Shown in pieces: positions 11,885 to 22,303 of a stretch of DNA of 64,000 nucleotides. Source of the stretch: Diogma glabrata (taxonomy: Eukaryota > Arthropoda > Insecta > Diptera > Cylindrotomidae); NCBI GenBank assembly GCA_963693315.1, contig OY856186.1:370538850-370602849 (forward strand). The letters run 5' to 3'. Position numbers and translations under genes: made by a program. The notes below the pieces were generated by a model. That model was not told where the DNA came from, did not search any database, and worked only from the letters and a program-made list of their open reading frames with translations. Every line of letters begins with the position of its first letter. Within the stretch, counting starts at the first letter, position 1.

Positions 11885-13697
11885 AAAAAAGTCGGACAAG
11901 TGCGAATAAAATTCGCTCGCCAAGGGTTCCGTGAATGTAAAAGAACACAATATCAAAAATAAATGACATAAAGTTATGTTGTAAAGTCTTTATATCGCCA
12001 GACTTTGGACGCATAACAGTATAAATGTTTAATAGTAGACGTCAATAGTAAATGTCAATTACATCTACATTGATCAAAAATGACACAAAAAATGTTACTT
12101 GAGGTTAAATCTTATCCATAGCTGTTTATGTTAACTAAAGAAAGATTTAGCCAGTTTTTTAATGGTTTAAATTGGGAATATTTGTTCTATAAATCAGCAT
12201 CGAAATATAGGGTGGTATACATACACTAAAATTGCACTTTTTTATCAATAACTAAAAAACTGTGCATCGCAAAATTCTAAAAAATATTGCAATGTTTCTT
12301 AAATTAAATGCTCTTTGACCCACTCGTTTGGGTCCAAAAAAGTTTTTTTTTACCCTCCCCACACCCATCCCCTAAACACACAGAAATATAATTATTTGAA
12401 ACCTCGCTATAATTGTCATTTAAAGTTTACCAAACTTCCTCTATATGCATTTTTCCAAACTTTTCTGTCAATCAATGTCGAAACGTAGGGGGAGCACAGT
12501 TTGAAAGTTTTACTTTTTTGACAATAACTCGAAAACTGTGACCAGTGAAATTCTAAAAAAAAGTGCGTTATTTCTTAAATTAGGTGTTCTCTTAAATGAT
12601 ACTCGCTTGGGTCAAAAACAGTTTTTTTACCCTCCTTACACCCCTTAACACACAGAAATTTAATTATTTGAGAGTTCGCTATAATTTTCGTTCAAAATAT
12701 AGCAAACTTGCTGTCTCTGTGAATTTTTTCAATTTTTTCTGTCTTACAGTGTCGAAACGTAGGGGGGGGGGGGGGGGGGTAACGGTCTGGAATTTGCACA
12801 ATTTTTAGAATAACTCAAAAACTGTGTACCGCAAAATTCCTAAAATAAAATTGCAATGTTTGGAAATATTGTGTTCTTTCAAATGACACCTCGCTTGGGT
12901 CAAAAAAGTTTTTTTTCACCCTTCCCCACCCCAATCCCTTAAAAGCACAAAAATATAATTATTTGAGAGTTCGCTATAATTTTCGTTCAGAGTTTATTAA
13001 ACTTCCTGTCTCTGTGAATTTTTTCAAATTTTTCTGTTAATTAGGCTCGAAATACAAGGGGGGGGGGGACCAACTTTTGGTGTCACTTTATTGATAATAA
13101 TTCAACAACTATGCATTGCAAAATTCTAAAAAAAGGCAATATTTCTAAAATCAAGTGCTCTTTCAAATGACACCCCACATGACCTGGTTTTAAATGATGT
13201 TTTTACCCCTTAACATTCCCACCCCTTTAATAAATATAGTTATGAGTATCTGCCACTTTTCTATATTTTTCATTAAAAACCTACTCATTTTTCTATCATT
13301 CCAAATATATATCAAGATTTTCGATGAAGTAGGGTCGGAGTTAATCGGGGCAGTAAGACATCGAGAAAACGTCATTTTTCAAAATTATACAAAAAATGGT
13401 GAGGTGCAAAATTCCAAAATTTTTTAAATAATGCTGAAATAAAGCCCTTTCATATGATACCCTACTCGTCTCGATAAAAAAATGTATGTTCTCAAAGGCT
13501 TTACATCGTACCTCTTTAAAACAAACGAACACAACTTTATTTAATTTTTAACCCGCTATCTTGTGTGGATAGGTCAGTTTTATAAGCACCTCAAATTTTA
13601 AGTTAATCGGATTAATGGTTCACGAGATAAACGAAATAATGTGAAAAACACGTTGTACTCTCACCAATAGTGTTCCGTATAAATAACGGAACCCTAA
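11885..13697 (+). repeat. Copy B of the AGGGTTCCGT / poly-G tandem repeat family
   Basis: The 5' end is GTCGGACAAGTGCGAATAAA.. with CCAAGGGTTCCGTG 40 bp inside. The 3' end is CTCACCAATAGTGTTCCGTA..AACGGAACCCTAA. Between them are about three ~300-bp units with the order: CAAATGACACC(CC)AC..CTTGGGTC, a run of pyrimidines, AACACACAGAAATATAATTA, GTGAATTTTTTCAA, GTCGAAACGTAGGGG..G (homopolymer up to ~18 G near 12762), then ATAACTCAAAAACTGTG. No long open frame runs across units. Copy C has the same plan. Confidence 0.8.
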
Positions 13698-13914
13698 CAA
13701 CTAAATACTCCTCGTGCAGACACGCTATCCAACTACCCTACCGAGGCGTTGATATTTCAAAGTTAAAATTTCATCATTATTCAACTATACTTATATTGAT
13801 TTTTTTTCGTTTCGGTGAGAACACATGTTAGATTTCAATTCAAAATAAATTAAAACATTTCTTTTAATAAAATGTATGTACATTTTAAAAACAAAAACAT
13901 ACCCGGGAAAAAAT

Positions 13915-14118
13915 ACAGAGATCTGAAGAGATCTTGTCAGATCTGCGTTAGCAGATCTGCGTAGATCTGCATTTTGGAACATATCTATAAAGATCTGCGC
14001 AGATCTCCTTAGATCAAAACAGATCTGTATTGATATGTTCCAAAATGCAGATCTTCTTGAATCTAAGCAGATCTTCTTTGATAAATTTAGATCTGCTTCG
14101 ATCTATCAAGATCTTATT
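13915..14118. repeat. AGATCT(GCG)-based short satellite with an inverted pair
   Basis: About 200 bp are made of irregularly spaced AGATCTGC / CAGATCT / TAGATCTG units, roughly one every 10-20 bp. A longer inverted pair, GATCTGCATTTTGGAACATA (13964) and its reverse complement beginning at about 14033, folds the block into a hairpin. It is not coding. The sequence just upstream (13825-13880) recurs at 28008-28060. Confidence 0.7.
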
Positions 14119-14592
14119 TGATCTAACAAAATCCTATTTATTAAAAATAAACTTTTTAAAAAAATAGAACCGACTTCAAAAAAAACCAAAAGAGGCACTA
14201 AAAAGTGAAAAATAACTCAATTATGGCTTTTAGAGACAAAAATACAGCTAACTTTTGATTAATTTCATTTAATTACTCCTTACTAGAGAAAAAAACACAA
14301 CGCTTTCAAACAAAATTATTATCCCGAATTATTAAACTATAGTTACAGAAAGCATTACTAAATTCATACCAACATAAAAAATAATATAACTATTGAAAGG
14401 TGGTCTCTTTCTGTAAAATAAAATATATTTTCTAAAGTCTAAATAATTTAAATATTCAGTCATCTTCTAACCATCTTTTCGGAAACAAATATGTTTTGTA
14501 AGTTGTAACAAACTGTCAAATTTAGTTTTATCTTATAAAATAAAATAATTATAATGTTTGAGTTTCTTATAATAAAGAAAAAAAGTGATTTT
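14119..14592. repeat. Dispersed repeat also present at 34.4-34.7 kb
   Basis: 14370-14592 recurs as a direct copy at 34495-34690 with small indels. 14160-14233, containing GAACCGACTTCAAAAAA, recurs inverted at 34382-34452. The shared part continues after the insertion, 16334-16430 matching 34684-34775. It has no coding potential; the family is undetermined. Confidence 0.7.
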
Positions 14593-14732
14593 ACTTCGGT
14601 CTGAAAGACCTAAGTATTACATTCATGAGCTCAAAGTGAAATTCTTACCCCCACTTTTTTTGACATTTCTCGACGTTTTAGGACCTCCTGATTCTAAAAA
14701 AGCAAAAAAAAAAAAATGTATGTCTGTCTGTC

Positions 14733-14755
14733 GGCCGGCCGTCCGGCCGGCCGTC
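14733..14755. repeat. GC-rich palindrome (GGCCGGCCGTCCGGCCGGCC)
   Basis: This is a near-perfect self-complementary GC block in otherwise very AT-rich DNA, preceded by TGTCTGTCTGTC. It could form a stable stem-loop close to the left end of the insertion. Confidence 0.75.
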
Positions 14756-14999
14756 ATTACCTACGCTGCAGGGAAAACCACTGGAGGGATTTCAAAAATT
14801 TTTTTTTCTAAAAATAGGTATACTCAAGGGACAGGTCCGAAAGGACGCTGTGTTCGATAACTGTACCGGAAGTGTGTCAAAAAAATCATTATGTGTGTCA
14901 AAACAAGGAAATTTGCATATTTTTGGCTTAAAAAACGTTCATTTTAAGTGATTACGAGTAGGAACATTGAATTTGGAGAAATCTTGATGGTGGGGATTG

Positions 15000-15620
15000 G
15001 TATGTGAGATCAAAAACTAGATTATTGCATTATAAGTTTGTCAAGTGTGTCAAAAGAAACATTTTTATTTATTTTTTTACCTAATTTTTTGGAAAAAAAA
15101 TATAAAATTAATTGTTTGTTTGAAATGAAGTTTTATTATTATTATTGAGAATTATGGCATTATAAGTTTGTCAAAAAAGTGTTGTCAAGTGTGTCAAAAG
15201 AAAGATTTTTATTTTTTTTCTCCCAATTTTTTGGAAATAAAATTGTTTGTTTAAAATGAAATTTTATTATTATTATTGAGAATTATGGCATTATAAGTTT
15301 GTCAACAAAATGTTGTCAAGTGTGTCAAAAGATTTTTATTTAGTTTTTTACCCAATTTTTTGGAAAAAAAATAAATTGTTTGTTTGAAATGAAATTTTAT
15401 TATTATTATTGAGAATTATGGCATTATAAGTTTGTCAAAAAATGTTGTCAAGTGTGTCAAAAGAAAGGTTTTTATTTATTTTTTACCCAATTTTTTTAGA
15501 AAAAAATAAAATTAATAGTTCGTATGACATGATATTTTATTATTATTATAGAGAATTATGGCATTATAAGTTTGTCAAAAAATAATGTCAAGTGTGTCAA
15601 AAAATGATTTCATTTAATTT
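15000..15620 (+). repeat. Tandem array, ~130-bp unit, about five copies
   Basis: Each unit contains GGCATTATAAGTTTGTCAA, then TGTCAAGTGTGTCAAAAGA, a T/A tract with ACCCAATTTTTTGGAAA, and AAATGAAATTTTATTATTAT. Unit starts fall near 15020, 15155, 15285, 15415 and 15555. The phrase TGTGTCAAAA also occurs upstream (14874, 14900) and at 26340-26370 inside another hAT. Confidence 0.85.
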
Positions 15621-15679
15621 TTTAGCCAATATTTTGGGGAAAAAAATGTAGCTGTTTTTATGACGTAAATGTAATTTAA

Positions 15680-16090
15680 AATGAAATTGGACATGGAAAT
15701 TTTTGAATTTGTTGTAGTTTTTGAAATATTTTTGGAATTTTGAAAAAGTTTGTATTTTTGATTTTGTAATAATTTTTGCAATATTTTTAGAATTTCGGCA
15801 AAAGTTTTAATTTTTGATTTTGTAAGAATTTTTGAAATATTTTTAGAATTTTGAAAAATTTTTAATTATTGATATTATTATAATTTTTGGAATTTTGAAA
15901 AAAGTTTTAATTTTGGATTTTGTAATAATTTTTGCAATATTTTTAGAATTTTGGAAAAGTTCGAATTTTTAAGAATTTTTGGCATATCATCAGAATTTAG
16001 AAAAAGTTTAAATATTTGATTTCATTCTAATTTTTAGAATATTTTTGGAATTTTGAAAAAGTTTGATTTTATTTAATTTAACAATATTTT
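15680..16090 (+). repeat. Degenerate ~65-bp AT-rich tandem repeat
   Basis: Repeated phrases of the type TTTTTGATTTTGTAATAATT, GCAATATTTTTAGAATTTTG and AAAAAGTTT occur. The same kind of array is present at 23460-23830 inside the outer hAT, and the sequence following both arrays is also related (AATATTCATCGCT). It is non-coding. Confidence 0.7.
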
Positions 16091-17422
16091 TGGAATTTTG
16101 ATTACAATTATCCGGCAACGTATTGATGTTTCGTGTTAGTTTTGTAATAAATTTTTAAACAGAGTCTATCTCTGAATACTTGTACTTTAACAAAGAGTTA
16201 TGTTTGATATTCATCGCTGCCCAAAACTAAAAACCATGTCCTCATAAAAGTTTTGTTGCCGAAAACTATATCAAAATCCTTAACCCAGACCGAAGTCTTG
16301 ATATCTCAGAGCTTGAGATTTCAGCCCCTCCATATTTTCTTATTTAATTAATAAAATGAAGATGAATTTAATACAGTGCACTTAATAAAAGGAAAATTTT
16401 AAAGATTAAAAATCCAGCGATCAAACATTTGGTCATTCGACCGGATATTTTCCAGAAATAAATTATATTGTTCAACAAAAACATTCATCATTCAGTGTTT
16501 TAATCAAATATAATTTGTTTTATAATTGTAATGCCGCCATTTTGTGTAAAGAATACTTTTTGCTTGTTATACAAATAACCAGTGGCGAAGCGTCGGTATA
16601 GACACACTAGACAGTGTCTACCCAAATATAATATAAATATGAAACTTTATTTTCATATTGCTCGCATAATCAGTGGCGTAGCTAGGGGGGGCGGGGGGGG
16701 GCGGTCCGCCGCGGGTGTCACCCGTTTTGGGGTGACACCCGACCGTAAAAAACTCAAACAAACCATCACAATGTTTTCAACGATAAATCACTTAGAAACC
16801 ATTTTAACCAGGTTATCCATATAGTTTGAATTTTTAAATTGAGATAACTTATAAATGTGTCCTATAGATGTGTTATTGGTTCAAAAAGAATCTATTCTAC
16901 ATTTTAAAATATTAATCGAATCAACATGTTGGGCATTGAATACTATCACCACAATTACTCAATAGCTTTGAATATTCCTATAGATACCATATTGACTTTT
17001 TTTACGGTATATTATTTAGTATGCAAGAATGATTCTTTAACGACCAGGTCTGAAAACACATATGCTGAATAATGTATAGGAAAAGTGGTTTCCGTCGATA
17101 ATGGGGCACCCTTTGTCGATAGGGTGGCACCCTTGAGTTACAATGTCTCTATTCCAAAATTATTTCTAAAATATTAGCTTAACTTTACTACATAATATAT
17201 GTTTTACATTTCAATCAAATTAATTGCAAACACCTAAGGAAACTAATAAACAATCAAATCACCGTATTTGTAAATGATCTCAAAATAATTTTTTTCCTTT
17301 ATCTTGAAACTCAAGGAATAAATTGAAATAGATCGTTTTTCAATGGACACAAAAATAATTACTGTGGAATAAAATGGCAGTGCAATTACTGCAGTTTTGC
17401 AAATTTTTATAGGTAGAAGATA

Positions 17423-17884
17423 CATACTCATATTAGATGTAGGTAGATACATACTCATATATCTATTTGAATTAAATGAAAGCTTATCATTTAAAATTAC
17501 ATTTTGTTGGGTTTTAAATCCCTTGTAAATTTCTAACTCATCAAGTGATTCTTTTAGAGATCCTTGGCTACATAAATGTAAAGTCTTCAAATTTTTTTTA
17601 AAAGTGGTGTAGCTATTGTTATTAACTATGTAAATGGTTTGCAAAAATAAACTTTAAATTTTGTTTATTTTTCTTCTTAGGAAGGTATTCCTTAAAACAT
17701 TTTCCGGTTTACCCGATGTAAAATTTTTCACAAAAATCACATTTAATTTTGTAAATTATTGAGCATGATTCTAATTGGATATTTAATTTTGGTTTCAATT
17801 CTTTATATAAAATATCTTTTAGGATTTTATACTTATATTTTTTTTAAATAGTTCCTTTTAATATTAGGCATATGATTTGTATAT
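17423..17884 (-). pseudogene. Penelope-like element 3' coding fragment (left arm copy)
   Basis: This is the mirror copy of 21390-21850. The minus frame ending at 17243 contains the C-terminal PLE signature LKESLDELEIYKGFKT and ILNDKLSFNSN. The GIY-YIG part lies upstream on the minus strand (about 17700-17760). In Penelope-like retroelements this GIY-YIG endonuclease cleaves the target DNA. It is only a C-terminal scrap with a stop and frameshift, carried passively inside the hAT arm. Confidence 0.8.
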
Positions 17885-18129
17885 TCCATTTTATCAAATA
17901 TTATTTAATATAAGTTGTTACAAGGAAATTTAAATAAGTTAAATTTTTTGGCGGTGTATTTAGTCGTTAACACAGTGCACTTATTATGAACTAGACATAT
18001 ATGTATCCTACAAATATATTTAGAATTAATGCTTTGCTGATACTTACTATAATTAAAAATATTTTTTTAGATTTCATTTAGCAAATATCCCAAAAAATAT
18101 ATATCCCACGAGGAGTTCTTACTTCTTAA

Positions 18130-18491
18130 AGAAAAAGTGGGTTCCAGCAGAGAAAGACCAAACAGGCTAAAATAGATGCAGTTCATAGCATATCTGGATC
18201 CCTCTATAAATATGTTACAAAACCCGATGATATCCAAGGTTCATCAAAAGAAACTGCTTCTCACGTTGATGCAACGAATGTTTCAGAGAATATTGACTCA
18301 TCTTCGGAAAGTAACAGCTACAATACAGAACTAATAATGATAACCTATGATGAAGACGAATCAGAAAGAAATACTGAAAATGACAGTGATGGTGCTGCTA
18401 ATGCTTCTATTATCGAAGATAGTATTTGCATGGGTGAATCACTTCAGGACTTAAGAGATGTATCACATTGTAATATACTCGTCTCTGATAA
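18130..18491 (+). pseudogene. hAT transposase N-terminus (left arm copy, truncated)
   Basis: This frame is open from the stop at 18127. It starts RKSGFQQRKTKQAK, the Lys/Arg-rich beginning usual in DUF4371/ZMYM-like hAT transposases, followed by an acidic Ser/Asp/Glu-rich stretch (DEDESERNTENDSDGAAN) and SLQDLRDVSHCNILVSD. It stops abruptly at the end of the inverted arm and runs into the hairpin at 18491. The same codons are present on the minus strand at 21141-20784, where they continue into the rest of the protein. Confidence 0.85.
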
Positions 18492-18709
18492 GCTTCATTA
18501 AAATGCAATATTTAAAAATATACTTTTTACTGTTTATTTTTAATTTTGTTTTATTAATAATAATATAAACTTCCTTATAGTAATTGTTGGAATCAAATGT
18601 TGTTGGAATCAAATTGTTACTATAAGGTAGTTTATATTATTATTAATAAAACAAAATTAAAAATAAACAGTAAAAAGTATATTTTTAAATATTGCATTTT
18701 AATGAAGCT
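18491..18709. repeat. 219-bp near-perfect hairpin at rearrangement junction
   Basis: AGCTTCATTAAAATGCAATA at the left is answered by its exact reverse complement ending at 18709. The arms are about 93 bp and the ~30-bp centre contains ATCAAATGTTGTTGGAATCAAA-type direct repeats. The outer ~40 bp of one arm recur at 22304-22343, adjacent to the 3' part of the transposase. The hairpin sits exactly where the left arm meets the inverted transposase middle. Confidence 0.92.
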
Positions 18710-21141
18710 AAATCGTGAACTGACTTCAGTCTAGTTCGGAGTTCAACACTGAATCGGTCAAGACATTACAACATCTCCTTTTTAAGTTGAGCTCTCAGTA
18801 TCAGTCCAACATCAGGGGCTAACTCACCGGCCATTGGTTTTTTACGACGAATTCAGCTTTCCATTGGAATGTCAAAGTCCTCTGATTTTTTTGCAGCAAG
18901 AATTTTTGCCTCTTCTACAATGTGACTTCGTTACGAATTGACTCTATTTTTGTAACTAATTGATCAATGTTCAAGCCCTTGCTTTGCAATCCAATCTGAG
19001 CACAGATATTATTTCCCTTAGAATATCATTCCAAAACAAAAGATAGCAAAGAAACATAAAATCACGTGCTGCATGAATAACGTTCTGTGCAGCGCCTTTT
19101 CTTGTTGATCACTTAACTTCTCAATTGCAGCCATGACAGCAATTACAGCATGAGCACTCCAATGAGTTGTTAAGAGTCTTTTAACAGTTGCTTTGTTGTG
19201 TTTAAAAAGCACATCCCAGCGGCTAGTCGAAGCAGAAAAACATGCTTTCACTGTTCCGAAAAACGTTACACAAGCTACATTTTGTGCAAATGAGTGTTGG
19301 CCACATAAATTAATTGAATGATCTTTGCAGCCGACAAAAATTGCTTTGTTATTTTTTGCTTTAATATCAGCTTGCACTCCTCCATGTATACCACTCATAA
19401 CAGCTGCATTATCATAACCTTGGGAACGACAATTCATAACATCTATACCGTCATTTTCAAGATTTTTACACTGAAAAAAACATGTCCTATTTCCAATCGA
19501 AATGCAGTTGTCTCAACCTCACCGTGCGGGCAAATATGGCGAATCGAACTACGAGATTGATTCAACAACTGTACAATTATAAGCCGACTCTCACATGAAA
19601 TATTTGTGTGAAAATAAGATATAGTTCAATTAATCTCAAATACTTAAATTTTAAAATGAAAAATTCATGATATAAGGCCAAAGAAATATGTTTTCATGGA
19701 AATATTTATTAACTTTATTCAACTACTATTATATTGGATATAACACTTTATATTTTAAATAAACCTTATTCTGTTATCAGGAAAATATTACTGAATATTG
19801 AGTAGTTGTCCCAATCACGGTAAAATTGTTTGTAAATATGTTTTGTTTGCATGAATAATAAACTGCCAACTTCGAGATGAGGTTGTCATTACTTCATTTT
19901 TTTTTCAGTGTAAGAATTTCATCGCTTAAATCAACGGCGTTTTTCCATGTAAAGGAAAAATCCAAGGAATACTTCCTTGATTTCCACTTTTCTACCATCA
20001 ATTTTCACATAACGAACCGCTTCTGACATTTGATCAATATGTGTAATGTCAGGTATGCTATCAAACATAATTCCAAAATATTTGACCAATTTAATTTCGT
20101 TGACGAGCTTAAACTTTACGTGGTTCGCTAAAACATTAATGAACTCATTTTGTATATCTGGTGACAAATATGATACTTTTGATGATTTACCATGCTCCAA
20201 ATTCAAAATGTGTTCTTTTAACACTACATCATACTTTGACAATAGATTGACTAGTTCTAAAAACCTGCCCTTATTTGAAGAACTTTGTCAACGAAATGCT
20301 AGGTTTTGTTTAGATAAAAACAAAGTTATATCCAATAATCTGGATAAAAGATGTTTCCACTTCTGTTTTTCATTATATATTAATTGCAAGGCTGCGTCTC
20401 CTATCGTTTTATAAAATTTTAACCTCATTTCCAAAGTTTGCCACTTTTAAAAGTTCTTCAGATGTTCATTTATAGTTTTATGGTCGGTTACTTTGGGATT
20501 TAGTTTCCACCACTTCTGAAATCCAGTCGTAGATTTTGTATTATTACTATTGGTGACAGCTAATATACGACAGCAGAAGCAGTACAGGTTATTATTTAAA
20601 GGAGAATAAACCATCCATGACCGCATAATTTTTTCACCATAAGGCATCACTTTATAATACCATTCTTTAGAAAGATGATGAACATCACCTTTTATGTCCA
20701 ACCCGTGTCTAGATACAGTAGCAAACGACCCTTCTCTATTTTGAAAATGTTCACTTCCTTTTTTTATGATTTCAATGCGAACATTATCAGAGACGAGTAT
20801 ATTACAATGTGAAACATCTCTTAAGTCCTGAAGTGATTCACCCATGCAAATACTATCTTCGATAATAGAAGCATTAGCAGCACCATCACTGTCATTTTCA
20901 GTATTTCTTTCTGATTCGTCTTCATCATAGGTTATCATTATTAGTTCTGTATTGTAGCTGTTACTTTCCGAAGATGAGTCAATATTCTCTGAAACATTCG
21001 TTGCATCAACGTGAGAAGCAGTTTCTTTTGATGAACCTTGGATATCATCGGGTCTTGTAACATATTTATAGAGGGATCCAGATATGCTATGAACTGCATC
21101 TATTTTAGCCTGTTTGGTCTTTCTCTGCTGGAACCCACTTT
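18710..21141 (-). pseudogene. hAT transposase, N-terminal and central part, inverted
   Basis: This is a DUF4371-type hAT transposase, a cut-and-paste enzyme of the RNase-H-like fold. Reading on minus, the N-terminus and acidic region are followed by the TTF/zinc-finger-like segment with WMVYSPLNNNLYCFCC (about 20610-20560). After that come the DUF4371 region (GIMFDSIPDITHIDQMSEAV, about 20070-20010), FLGFF (about 19960), the RNase-H motif CRSQGYDNAAVMSGIHGGVQ (about 19430-19370), and the THWSAH motif (about 19170-19150). It is broken by stops at 20449-20447 and 20290-20288, a frameshift near 19950, and a 442-bp MITE at 19469-19910. The C-terminus is missing here and found on plus at 22400-22770. 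Confidence 0.9.
19469..19910. mobile_element. MITE with CACTGAAAAAAA ends and TA duplication (Tc1/mariner-like)
   Basis: The ends are CACTGAAAAAAA (19469) and TTTTTTTTCAGTG (ending 19910), with weaker inverted similarity (CAACCTCA) further in. It is flanked by TA at 19467-19468 and 19911-19912. Removing it with one TA restores an uninterrupted hAT transposase frame across DEIL / KNLENDGIDVMN, so the boundaries are exact. A TA target points to the Tc1/mariner superfamily. It has no coding capacity. Confidence 0.92.
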
Positions 21142-22299
21142 TTCTTTAAGAAGTAAGAACTCCTCGTGGGATATATATTTTTTGGGATATTTGCTAAATG
21201 AAATCTAAAAAAATATTTTTAATTATAGTAAGTATCAGCAAAGCATTAATTCTAAATATATTTGTAGGATACATATATGTCTAGTTCATAATAAGTGCAC
21301 TGTGTTAACGACTAAATACACCGCCAAAAAATTTAACTTATTTAAATTTCCTTGTAACAACTTATATTAAATAATATTTGATAAAATGGAATATACAAAT
21401 CATATGCCTAATATTAAAAGGAACTATTTTAAAAAAATATAAGTATAAAATCCTAAAAGATATTTTATATAAAGAATTGAAACCAAAATTAAATATCCAA
21501 TTAGAATCATGCTCAATAATTTACAAAATTAAATGTGATTTTTGTGAAAAATTTTACATCGGGTAAACCGGAAAATGTTTTAAGGAATACCTTCCTAAGA
21601 AGAAAAATAAACAAAATTTAAAGTTTATTTTTGCAAACCATTTACATAGTTAATAACAATAGCTACACCACTTTTAAAAAAAATTTGAAGACTTTACATT
21701 TATGTAGCCAAGGATCTCTAAAAGAATCACTTGATGAGTTAGAAATTTACAAGGGATTTAAAACCCAACAAAATGTAATTTTAAATGATAAGCTTTCATT
21801 TAATTCAAATAGATATATGAGTATGTATCTACCTACATCTAATATGAGTATGTATCTACCTATAAAAATTTGCAAAACTGCAGTAATTGCACTGCCATTT
21901 TATTCCACAGTAATTATTTTTGTGTCCATTGAAAAACGATCTATTTCAATTTATTCCTTGAGTTTCAAGATAAAGGAAAAAAATTATTTTGAGATCATTT
22001 ACAAACACGGTGATTTGATTGTTTCTAGTTTCCTTAGGTGTTTGCAATTAATTTGTTTGAAATGTAAAACATATATTATGTAGTAAAGTTAAGCTAATAT
22101 TTTAGAAATAATTTTGGAATAGAGACATTGTAACTCAAGGGTGCCACCCTATCGACAAAGGGTGCCCCATTATCGACGGAAACCACTTTTCCTATACATT
22201 ATTCAGCATATGTGTTTTCAGACCTGGTCGTTAAAGAATCATTCTTGCATACTAAATAATATACCGTAAAAAAAGTCAATATGGTATCTATAGGAATAT
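20784..22299 (-). repeat. Right arm of 1.5-kb inverted repeat inside inner hAT
   Basis: This is the reverse complement of 16972-18491. It includes the transposase N-terminus (minus), the hAT 5' non-coding region and the Penelope-like fragment (plus). Right next to its outer end lies the partial hairpin copy at 22304-22343. Confidence 0.93.
21390..21850 (+). pseudogene. Penelope-like element GIY-YIG endonuclease fragment (right arm copy)
   Basis: This is the C-terminal end of a Penelope-like retroelement. SIIYKIKCDFCEKFYIG (about 21513-21563) is the GIY-YIG endonuclease signature with the Cys pair typical of PLEs, and TGKCFKE follows a stop that replaces the usual Gln. After a frameshift come NNNSYTTFKKNLKTLHLC and SLKESLDELEIYKGFKT, then ILNDKLSFNSN (21631-21810), the conserved PLE C-terminal tail. 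The RT domain is absent. It entered the hAT before the arm was duplicated, since both arms carry it. Confidence 0.85.
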
Positions 22300-22303
22300 A
22301 GGA

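Larger units (their letters stand above)
14593..16333. mobile_element. ~1.74-kb non-coding insertion defined by an empty homologous site
   Basis: At 34670-34700 the homologous repeat reads GTGATTTTCTTATTTAATTA without interruption. Here GTGATTTT and CTTATTTAATTA are separated by 1.74 kb, with ATTTT on both sides (14588-14592 and 16334-16338), a plausible 5-bp duplication. The insertion starts ACTTCGGTCTGAAAG and has an inverted CAGACCGAAGT at 16289-16299. It holds a GC-rich palindrome at 14733-14755, a ~130-bp tandem array (about 15000-15620) and degenerate ~65-bp repeats (15680-16090). The latter, plus following sequence, resemble 23460-23890. No transposase was found, so the class is undetermined. 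Confidence 0.65.
16972..18491 (+). repeat. Left arm of 1.5-kb inverted repeat inside inner hAT
   Basis: This arm is the reverse complement of 20784-22299 with few differences. One is a 3-bp length difference near 17409-17411; single-base changes also occur. The differences argue against a pure assembly duplication. The arm contains the hAT 5' region, a Penelope-like fragment in the opposite orientation, and the start of the transposase frame. Confidence 0.93.

Noticed and set aside
14733..14755. Helitron 3' hairpin
   Set aside because: The palindrome is near the left end of the insert, no CTRR follows, and the target is not an A-T dinucleotide.
17243..17644. Stand-alone 133-codon gene (and its near-twin at 21631-22083)
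   Set aside because: Both are the C-terminal tail of a Penelope-like element carried in the two inverted arms of the hAT. The apparent start is within the PLE sequence after a frameshift.
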